Shown: piece after piece, positions 55,779-64,000 of the stretch
Layout: each line of letters begins with the position of its first letter
Numbering within the stretch: position 1 is the stretch's first letter
From: Clitopilus passeckerianus
Lineage: Eukaryota; Basidiomycota; Agaricomycetes; Agaricales; Entolomataceae
Reading direction: 5' to 3'
Assembly: GCA_944990035.1 (NCBI GenBank)
Contig: CALYLX010000146.1
Location: forward strand, 620,001 to 684,000
DNA: 64,000 nt
The notes under the pieces: generated by a model
What the model was told of the DNA's origin: nothing
Database searches by the model: none
What the model saw: the letters and a program-made list of their open reading frames with translations, nothing else
Position numbers and translations under genes: made by a program

Positions 55779-57977
55779 TTATATGAGTTGCGAGTTGGCA
55801 AGGTTTTCTCGGAGGACCCCGTCGCGGACTGTGGGAAGGTGGTTAGCTCAACCAAGAAACTGTTCCGGCAGAGAAGCGTACCTGATTCGAGCGTAGTCGC
55901 TGTTGCTTCAGTATCCTGGGCAAAAGGTGGTTCATCAACATGTTAGGGGTAATCTAATCAACCCGAGCTTACCGTAACAGTCGTAGGATAGATATAAATC
56001 GACCTAGGTTCCGGCGAGTGATGCTTCTGGATATCCTTGAACTTTTCTCGGAAATCTAACCATAAACCCGCCGTTAGGGACAGACCCAGCGTATCGTGGT
56101 GGAAACAGAAACATACATTTAACGACAGGAATCACTTCATTTGGCCTGTCCCCGTAACTAGGCAGGTACTGCTTCACCCGAATGCCTCTCTTCAGCTTCC
56201 TCCTCAACAAGTCGCATTTGTTGAGGAATAGGATCAGTTGGGTTTTGGCAAGAAGCTTCGATTCACAGATCGAGGTCCATAAGTGGAGCGAGTCTTCCAG
56301 GCGATTGACACGAGGGTCCTCCTCGAGGCGTTGGTCGAATACAGAGACAGGGGAGACTAGTGGGCGTCAGGAGTCAATTGAATGGGAGAAGATTTCACGA
56401 GATAAGAGGCTTACGGAAAATGATGGCATTTACGTCGTCAAAGTAAGGGAGCCAGGCTGCGCGCTAAGATTGGGAAGACATGAGGTTGGTGATATATAAC
56501 GAATAGGGTTGGAGGGTTCTGAACATACACTTGTGCGACACCCTCCTACGTCGAATATCCGCCATTCCCACCCGGTGGGATCTGTTGAGCGAAAAGAGCT
56601 GTAAGTTACTGAACACGTAGACGTTAGTGCTGAGACTGACTTCGAGCTGAATCGTAGGGACCATGTGTAAATCGCACCCTATATTCCTGCACACCAACAG
56701 TTCGTAGACGAGCTCGGACGATGTCGTTATCGGACACGATGTAATCCCTGCTTGCAATCCGCTCGAGATCGTTCAGGAAGCTGTTGAAACCCCACACGTT
56801 AGTACCTGGTCTTGGAAGGCGTGAAACAGGTACTCACAATCCTGCCGAATCATGCAGACGCATCTTCCGCTTCTTCAGTGCTCCCCGGACACTTCGATCC
56901 TCCCAAAGTGCCTGCATATCCTTTTTGCATCCGGCAATAGTGATTGTGGTCGAGTCGACCTCCCTACTTCCGGCTGAAGCCAGTGTCGCGCTATTCCTCC
57001 GCACCAGACTAAGACCGGACGCCTCCTCCCCGTTCCTCGCCCCTGTATCGAGCACCTCCCTCCAGGACCTCACAGAGAACTCGGGAGTGGCTCGCCTGAT
57101 GTGTCCCAGTGCGGGATAATCAGCGGGGTTATCGAATGGGGTGGCCAACATTTGTTCCCCTGAGCTCCCAGTAAGAGGCGTAACAGGCTCCGATCCAGCT
57201 CCAAGACGCCTCTTCAATTCCGTCTCGATATGCCTCAGTGGTGCAAGTCGGATCATGAGAAGGCGATGCCAGTCGCTGAACTCGCTCCCATTCGCGCCGT
57301 GGCCTGCGGTGCTGGGGCGATTTGGCTCGTGGCTTTTGACAGGCTGACCCTGGTTATCCTCCTCATCGTCAGATGAACCTGTATCACCCTGAGATCTTGT
57401 CTGGCTGCCAGCGAGGGTCACGGGAGCGTCTGGGTTGACAGCGGTCATCTCGGACTGGGCGTCGTCCGCATCGTGGCCAGTCTCGCTGGCGGCGCCTCCA
57501 CCGTTGAGCTCGGTTTCGACGACTTTGAGGATGGTTATGATGGACCGCACGATGTTGAGCTGGACAACGGCACGCCAGCCGTCGCGTTCCCGCTCCCAGT
57601 CCTCCTTGGCGTATCTCATGCGGAAGTCTGGATCGTGTCGAGGTCAGTCATAAACCTCCCGAATATGGAAGCGTAGACTCACTTTTCAGCGTTGTCGACT
57701 TGCCTGTCGGTCACCGCATTAGCTCCAGGGGTCACACTGGGTTAACGCAGAAGGACGTACCACTTTCTGATTGACCGAGCAACAGTATCCTCACCACATT
57801 CCTGTCCTCTTTCTTCTTTCTTGCACGCTCCGCCTTAAGTTCCTCGTCAATTCGGTCGCTGACCCGTTGTGCGTCCTGTTCCCGCTGCAACCTCGCCGTT
57901 GCCTGAGCGGGGGTCTCGTCTGGCGGAGGCCGCATAAGCTCAATGAAGGGATCATTAGTACCAGGAGTGAAGCCCAT
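55779..57977 (-). CDS. Divergent heterotrimeric G-protein alpha subunit with large helical-domain insert
   Basis: ATG 57977 (MGFTPGTNDPF) to ENLANSQLI (TAA 55779-55781), about ten exons. P-loop GQSESGKSTTLK spans an intron. The helical domain has a long disordered insert (about 57100-57480, with GDTGSSDDEEDNQGQ). It is followed by ALWEDRSVRGALKKR, FLNDLERIASRDYI and switch I RARLRTVGV with its arginine kept. Switch II reads DVGGCRTSRAAW: the catalytic glutamine is a cysteine and the basic KK is AA. NRLEDSLHLW, FLNKCDLL (G4) and YPTTVTDTEA (G5) complete the fold. The N-terminus has Gly2 but no Cys3 and no Ser/Thr at position 6, so lipid anchoring is doubtful. Agaricomycetes have expanded non-canonical G-alphas and this fits that group. 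Slow or no GTP hydrolysis is inferred. Confidence 0.85.
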
Positions 57978-59094
57978 TTTGGTGATGACAGTTGGCCAAC
58001 AAGTGTCTACGCATTTGAAGGCAAGTCATTTTAAATCAAGGACGAAAGGAGAGTGTCTGATCAAAACCTACAACAACGATAAAATGATGGATCGAGATTT
58101 TCACAGTTGTCTCCGTGCTCGACGTGGCCGACTCAATACAAACTCGAGGCTGCTGGTGGCGAAAGGGGAGCTAAAGGCGTCGAGCCGGTTTTCGTCTTAG
58201 ATTTTATTTAGAAACTCCCCAACACGTTACATCTCAACATGCCAAGCGAACTCTGGCGGAAAGAGGATGGATGCATCGCTTACATAACACTGATACACAT
58301 CGCTTCCGGGCCTAATCAAGGGCCAAAAGCTGTCACCGACAAAAGCCTTTTCCCGCACGCGGGTAGGATTTGGCCTCTAATTCAAAGACTTCTTGAGGGC
58401 ATTGTAGCTGATTTTTAAGATAGATTCACGTAAAAAAAGAGGATACAGAAAAATATTTATATTGAACTTTCTCCGATACGCGTTGCGAAGCGTTTGGACG
58501 ACATACGCGTCAAAGATATAGCGCGTACTTGTCGACGTCGCCATCGGCGTTCAAATCATGATTAGATGCATTTCATTTAAGCCAGCAAAGGCCGAGGATG
58601 TTGCCTGGTGTTGCTAGCAACATGTTCAGGTCGAACAACTTTGCGATGGCGACGGGGACATCTTTTCACTCGTCCTATCATCTGTCCAGTTACCGGTAGA
58701 AATATAACATAGGTCCAGAGGTGACACGGATTTATTCCTGGCCGTACACCGAGATCTTTACAGGTCCCGGTGTCTTATTTTTTACCCGCCAGCTGGCGTG
58801 CTTACAGAGGGAGAGGCATAAGTTGCTGAAGGTAGGCATGACTCGAATCGAATATACAAACCAGAACTGGGCTCTAGTTGCTCGCTTCGGTAAATTTCTC
58901 TTCGTCTAATCTGACAGCGAAGATCAACTAATGAAAATCATTTTAATTGTACCATGTTTCGTTAAAGGTCAAGGCCAGGCGCGGCAGACTAAACCTCAAT
59001 TGAATGATACGTAACCTGGAGGCCACAAGGCTCCAACGAAAGCAGCTGGTCTTCAAGAACAAAAGAACGGGCAGGGCTTGGTATCATTTAGGTC
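57978..59094. other. Gene-poor region, left part
   Basis: Promoter of the G-alpha gene followed by sequence without any recognisable gene. Confidence 0.4.
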
Positions 59095-59407
59095 ATAGTA
59101 TTCGTACATACATACAACAATCCGGGACTACAACAGAGGTATACTTTATAGCAATAATTCACAGAACAAAAGCAAAACCGTCCAAATGCCGAAAGAGCCA
59201 CCGCCACCGGTGACCCCATGCCAAACTCTATCATGGTCAGTGACGAGATGTAAGGGTTTTAAATTTTTCGAGCCAATGAGAAGAGGAGCCTTCTCTACGC
59301 CTGGGATGTTAGTTCGCCGAACTCGTTACTAAATCACATACATTAATTCAGTACGTAAATAGGGAGTGCCACACCTTGAATCTTACTGTTCGGTGAATTT
59401 GCCGCAT
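59095..59407 (-). pseudogene. Relic of the aquaporin gene 3' end
   Basis: Over 300 bases match the intact aquaporin 3' region at 63112-63418 in the same orientation. The match begins with TATTCGTACATACATACAACAAT and includes CGTCCAAATGCCGAAAGAGCCACCGC and TCTATCATGGTCAGTGA. It ends in the last exon (FGELTSQA then TAG), the last intron and the start of the previous exon (GKFTEQ). Beyond that similarity stops. Point changes and small gaps are scattered. It is a dead duplicate fragment, about 4 kb from the source. Confidence 0.8.
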
Positions 59408-61210
59408 CTCCTTGCGCGTCAGGGGGCTGGTTACGAGTCTAAGCAAGAGTCTGTAGTTGCTCGGAATACATGGCCTATGTTAGATCACCGGGTTGCGCGT
59501 GTCTTTCTAGCTCATTTATATGTACACATGTAGGTAAACTAGAAAAACGTGTGTTAGATATGCTCTGCAACACATTCTAGAATGAAAATGGATGAAGGAA
59601 ATCTTGGGGAAATCTTCTCGAGGTTGAACGCTTCAAGCTAAGCCCGAATGTGGCAGAGCGAGGTTCGCTCCCAGCTAGGCATATTGAAGGCTTCGAGGAA
59701 CACAGAGAGGCGATGGTCTGCAGGTATTTGAATGAAAGTAACGTTGTATTGCTGTCCGTAGTGTGCTAAAGGCATAGTTGTAATCAGAATTCGGATTCGA
59801 CATTCGACGAGCGTGTGCAAATTCTTTATGGTCGTATCTTTGTTCAGCTGCCCCACCTGGCGCCTACTTGAAGGAAAACAGAGCTGATTTGAACGAATCT
59901 GAATAATATAAGCATACACCCGACCTCAATTACTTCCATCAAGTCCGTCCACCCATGTGATGTGAACTACTTCCCTTATATGGTAACTTTGTGGGGCATT
60001 GGCCCCAACATCTTCGGATGATGCTTGGTCAACCTCTCGCCGTAACCACCATGGCCGCCAACGCCAATCCGCCATCTGTATACTCAAGAGCAATCTATAG
60101 TCGCGTCTTCTGAATACAATCGCTCCAAGTCTGGATACTATGACACAGACCTCACATGTCACAATAGTCACCCTTCAAGTTAGTTGAGCGTGCATTGGTA
60201 AGTCGATAAATTCTTGCGTGCCGGCGCATACTAAACATCGGGCAGAAATGACACTATCTCGCGGAGGCTTGGGATATATATAGGAGTTCAAGAGCATGGG
60301 CGGGTTAGCCCTGAGTCGATGTGGACTTGATGCCGCTTAAATGGTATACACATCATTTTGAATTGTCTTCCCCTACCTTGCTTACACTTTAGTCAGGAAC
60401 AGTAGTAGCACTACATACCTGACGTCCGCCATGTTTCCAATTGAATGGGCCGATGTCAGATTCCGTTGAAGCTTGAAACGGTGCCATTCCCCACGCATTC
60501 TGATGCTCCGCCACCCTGTACTCCTTTATCTTCAGTTCACCCAGCAATGCCAGCATCATTCGCAAGTGCCAACACTGTCAATCACAAGGGCTGAAGGGTG
60601 GCGCATGGATTTTAAATGTACATGTCTACTGTAGCTTCCTTATGGCCCTATGATACCCCGAATATAACGAAACATGCATCATCAGATTCTCAGAATGTTG
60701 ACCGATCAACACACCCAGGGGTTCGAAGTCGCGAGCAATAGCGAGTGCTGGCAAAAACCAGATTCTTTGATCAGAACTTGGTGCACAGTACGGACGATAG
60801 GAATTATTTTGCACCGAAACCAGCCTTTGGCTGATGAACTATATTTGCTGCCTTTGAGATACTCAGCATAACACTCTACCAGGCACCCCAAAACCCCTGT
60901 TGTGGGCAGAAAGACTAATAGGTGTATCATCCTCTAAGTGAAAGACCGGCGACGGCGAAGCCGCAAGTCTTGTACTGACCATCTCTGACTCGACTCAATT
61001 AGGCTAATCTCATGATTAATCCATCAGATAAGAGCCAGGACCCCGAAGCCAGAAATTTCAGAGATGATCTGCGTAAAATAGGCAGGTCAATTTACCGAAC
61101 GCGGTAGGTCAAGTAACCTCTACGACTCTACCCATAGTCAGACTGCCCGAGGTCCTGGTCCTGGCCTCGATGAGGACGTCACTTATCACTGGCAGACACG
61201 TTTCCTCTGC
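59408..61210. other. Gene-poor region, right part
   Basis: About 1.8 kb without recognisable gene, tRNA or mobile-element coding sequence. Short open frames (for example 59638-59919 and 60674-60930) lack any support. Confidence 0.4.
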
Positions 61211-61217
61211 TATAAAT
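61211..61217 (+). promoter_or_regulatory. TATA box of the DUF5077-DUF3472 gene
   Basis: TATAAAT lies 43 bases before the ATG at 61260, a normal fungal arrangement. It indicates that the gene has a eukaryotic promoter despite its bacterial look. Confidence 0.6.
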
Positions 61218-61259
61218 GCGCCAACCAGTTGGATCAATCACATCTAGAAGTAACACACC

Positions 61260-62441
61260 ATGTCAGTAAAGACTGTGGCCTTGGCGGGCAATGCCTTCAT
61301 CACGACGGCGCCAGCGGGAGCTGGCGAGGTCATTAATGACAATGGCCTGGCCAACTGGAGCAACGCAAACACTATCTGTAGCGCGTATTTCCGCATGGCC
61401 TCCGCTGGCTCGGTGACGGTTGGACTGAACGCATACTTAGCGGGCAGTAACCACAGCTGTGTCAGAGTCACTATCAACGGGACCGCTTTTACGGTCGAGC
61501 TCTCTGACACGACCGCCAAAACTTATCCTGTCGGCACCGTCAATGTCACCGCTCCAGGCTATGTGAAGGTGGACATGCAGGGCGTGACCAAGGACGGTGG
61601 CTACTTCGGCGACGTATCGGGCTTGAGCGTGAACACAACCTCTGCGCTCAACTACGCCAATGACCCGGCGAACTACTACTGGTCGCGCCGCGGTCCGTCG
61701 GTCCATATGACCTACACCGTGCCGGCCAACAGCGAGTACTTCTTCAATGAGGTGACCGTTCCCGTGGGCCAGGATGTCATCGGCTCGTACTTCATGGTCG
61801 CGGGCTTTTCGGCTGGATACTCCGGCATCCAGGTCAGAGAAAACGACCGCTGGATCCTCTTCTCCGTCTGGGATGCAGACGATGGTCAGAAGACCACGCT
61901 TGTGAGCAAGGGTGCAGGAGTTGTCGACAACAGTTTTGGCGGCGAAGGCACTGGAGGCCAGGCGTACCTCGTGTTCAACTGGGTAGCTGGCAACACCTAC
62001 AAGTTCATCACGCGCATTCGTCCTGACGGCTCAGGCAGCACTCTCTACTCGGCGTGGTTCTTCGCGCCAGAGTCAAACTCCTGGCGCTACCTCGCCACCT
62101 GGAAGCGTCCTTCCACCAACACGTACCAGTCCGGCGTCCACTCCTTCCTGGAGAACTTCCTCGATACCAGAGGCTATACCGGTCGCCGTGTGCAATTCGG
62201 TAACCAGTGGGCGCGCAACGTGAACGGCACCTGGTCTGAGGCCACCGCCGGTCACCTCACTGGTGATGCCACCGCGACCAACGCACAGCGTATGGATTAT
62301 GCTGGTGGCCTGGAGAATGGACGCTTCTACCTCCGCAACGGCGCCTTCTTTCCCGACTATGTACCACTCAATCAGAACTTCAACCGCCCGGCTACTGGCC
62401 AACAACCGACGGTCGATGTGAACACTTTGCCGACCCAGTGA
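61260..62441 (+). CDS. DUF5077-DUF3472 protein (393 aa), intronless, bacterial-type
   Basis: One uninterrupted frame from ATG 61260 (MSVKTVALAGNAFITTAP) to NTLPTQ (TGA 62439-62441). Residues about 5-125 are a beta-rich domain of DUF5077 type: NGLANWSN, a YFRMASAGSVTVGL strand and PGYVKVDMQGVTKDG. Residues about 140-350 match the DUF3472 pattern: YYWSRRGPSVHMTY, NEVTVPVGQDVIGSYFMVAGF, GYSGIQVRENDRWILFSVWD, FGGEGTGGQAYL and SFLENF. DUF3472 proteins are common in bacteria such as Streptomyces and patchy in fungi; their role is unknown, possibly carbohydrate-related. No signal peptide or membrane segment was seen. GC-rich third positions and the lack of introns contrast with its neighbours. It sits in a gene-poor stretch. 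Horizontal origin is likely but not proven. Confidence 0.85.
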   Translation: MSVKTVALAGNAFITTAPAGAGEVINDNGLANWSNANTICSAYFRMASAGSVTVGLNAYLAGSNHSCVRVTINGTAFTVELSDTTAKTYPVGTVNVTAPGYVKVDMQGVTKDGGYFGDVSGLSVNTTSALNYANDPANYYWSRRGPSVHMTYTVPANSEYFFNEVTVPVGQDVIGSYFMVAGFSAGYSGIQVRENDRWILFSVWDADDGQKTTLVSKGAGVVDNSFGGEGTGGQAYLVFNWVAGNTYKFITRIRPDGSGSTLYSAWFFAPESNSWRYLATWKRPSTNTYQSGVHSFLENFLDTRGYTGRRVQFGNQWARNVNGTWSEATAGHLTGDATATNAQRMDYAGGLENGRFYLRNGAFFPDYVPLNQNFNRPATGQQPTVDVNTLPTQ

Positions 62442-63304
62442 AGCGATAGATTAGCACTGCATGCCCCCACAATGAACAATCCCAAATCTCACGAAAACCT
62501 ATGCCACCTTTCGTCCAGTTCTGAGTCCCCACCAAGTTCACCATTCGCATTGAGCAGCTCCTGAGCTCTCCGAGGGCAATGAAGTCCACCATCAGCGAAA
62601 GCTCCTGGATCTTTTGTTACGGTTTGAAATGTTCCACCCCGGCTACTTACAAAAACCCTTTTTTTGCGTTTCGTATATGCACACCTAAACATAACCTGAC
62701 TGAAAGATAGTGTAGGTTTGCAGTAATAAAACATACTAATAACCAAGTATCCGCCCTAGCCGACAAGTATAGCTTACGATGTCGTCAATCATGATGGTGG
62801 AGAGTGGCAGATGAGAGAACGGAGGCACAACACTGAATTTGCGCTAACGTCAGCAGAAAACAGGCGAGGTATGGACGGCTACGTACCTCCCATAGACGTA
62901 TTCAGTATGTAATCATTTTCCATCGGTGGAATGGGAGGGAAATGATAAAACGAGCATTCCGTCCCATTTCACTCTGAAAGAAATCTGAAATGAGTGTAAT
63001 GCGGAGAGAATCCGAAAGAATATGGGATTTCTCTGGATTGCGCCGAAGGGGAAATTTCTCACTTTGTGCTGTAAACGAAACCTAAGTTACATTTCGGGTA
63101 TATTTGGGCCGTACTATTCGTACATACATACAACAATGCGGGGCTACAACAAAGGTATACTTTAGAGCAATAATTCACGGAACAACAACAAAAGCAAGAA
63201 CGTCCAAATGCCGAAAGAGCCACCGCATGCCAAGCTCTATCATGGTCAGTGATGAGATGTAGGGTTTTGAAAATTTTCAAGCCAATGAGAGGCGTAGTTC
63301 TACG
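62442..63304. other. Intergenic, 3' region of the aquaporin gene
   Basis: No gene. The part from about 63112 is the source of the relic at 59095. Confidence 0.4.
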
Positions 63305-64000
63305 CTATGCCTGGGACGTTAGTTCACCGGACTCGTCACTAAGTCGCATAAATGAATTCAGTACGTGAATAGGGAATGAAAAATAATGGGACTTACTGTT
63401 CAGTGAACTTGCCGTCATCACCATTATAGAGGAAGAAATCATAGAATATAGCTCCGGCCTGAGCGCCCAAGAACGGCGCAATAACAGGGCACCATAACCA
63501 GTATTGACTAATAGACCCATCATCAATATCAAGACCGGATGAAACAGTAGATACGAAAACACATACTTTCGGAATGTGAAGACCTCCTTCCCATACCCAG
63601 CCATAGCCGTGAAGATGCGAGGACCCAAATCACGAGCTGGGTTAATAGCATAGCCTAAATAGATAAACAATTAAACATATGTGCTTTGCATTCAGTCAAA
63701 ACCCGAGCTTACCGGTCTGAGCTCCAAGCGAAGCACCGATCCCCAGGATCAACAGGAACAGCATGACTGGGGCAAGACCTTTTGGAGGAGCAAGGTTATT
63801 TGGATCTCCCGCCGCAAGGACCAGCATCATGAGAACCGCGGTGGCCAGAAACTCTGAGAAGAACGCAGAAACCTGGGTCATGTAGTCGAGCTAGAGACAT
63901 TGAGACAAAAGATGAGATGATTCGCAATTGTTCGACTATTGAACGGCACCTACGGCATATGTGGAGAACAACCCTGCGGTTTTGAGTGTACGAACGCCTC
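63305..64000 (-). CDS. Aquaporin / aquaglyceroporin (partial, continues past window)
   Basis: Reading from the right edge, exons give [14 protein letters not shown], then [32 protein letters not shown]. Next are [47 protein letters not shown] and [28 protein letters not shown], and a short last exon ends GELTSQA (TAG 63305-63307). The second half of the MIP channel is complete, with the second NPA box as NPARD; the aspartate and GP are typical for glycerol-permeable members. Six spans in total are expected, of which about three to four are inside the window. The 5' part is outside. It conducts water, glycerol or other small neutral solutes. A decayed copy of its 3' end is at 59095-59407. Confidence 0.9.

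Noticed and set aside
1..64000. Transposons, retroelements, CRISPR arrays or viral insertions
   Set aside because: No transposase, reverse transcriptase, integrase, LTR pair or regular spacer array could be recognised.

Overview
The window looks like nuclear DNA of a filamentous basidiomycete, most likely an Agaricomycete. Genes are dense and interrupted by many introns of about 45-70 bases with GT/AG ends. The housekeeping set is fungal or eukaryotic (SYF2, UPF3, EMC2, UDP-glucose 6-dehydrogenase, an initiator tRNA). The accessory genes (F-box/LRR families, a STAND protein, family VIII-type serine hydrolases) are typical of that class. The species cannot be named from the sequence. I see no rRNA, CRISPR array, transposase or reverse transcriptase.

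Left part (1-8.6 kb): two related broken F-box genes, one intact beta-lactamase-type serine hydrolase, a dienelactone hydrolase, and an orphan thioester-reductase domain decayed by frameshifts and a stop. 8.6-25 kb: a membrane-anchored HSL-type hydrolase; a 984-residue STAND (NLR-like) protein with a helical N-terminus; a foldback repeat; a DUF2156 protein (possible sterol aminoacyl-transferase) with two apparent frameshifts; SYF2; tRNA-iMet; UPF3; a tandem GT8 pair (first copy frameshifted); and a promethin-like membrane protein.

Middle part (25-39.4 kb): two broken F-box/LRR copies, then five beta-lactamase-type hydrolases head to tail on the minus strand. With the copy at 2.1 kb this makes six paralogs. 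Three read through (2.1, 33.6 and 37.7 kb) and three carry small deletions (29.6, 31.5 and 35.7 kb). Three of the array copies share the same promoter blocks, so the duplication unit included its promoter.

Right part (40-64 kb): UDP-glucose dehydrogenase, an ACS-family transporter, EMC2, a DHH-type exopolyphosphatase-like protein, a large disordered protein, a second HSL hydrolase with a decayed C-terminal copy downstream of it, and a divergent G-protein alpha subunit whose catalytic switch II glutamine is a cysteine. A gene-poor stretch follows. In it an intronless DUF5077-DUF3472 gene of bacterial type lies between an aquaporin gene at the window edge and a decayed copy of that gene's 3' end.

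Many broken genes differ from their paralogs by one base in short homopolymers. Long single-copy genes in the same window are clean, which favours real decay of duplicated genes. Assembly error at individual sites cannot be excluded without reads. The strongest candidates for something new are the Gln-to-Cys G-alpha, the DUF5077-DUF3472 gene with its flanking duplication, the hydrolase array with its shared promoter, and the STAND/hydrolase neighbourhood.
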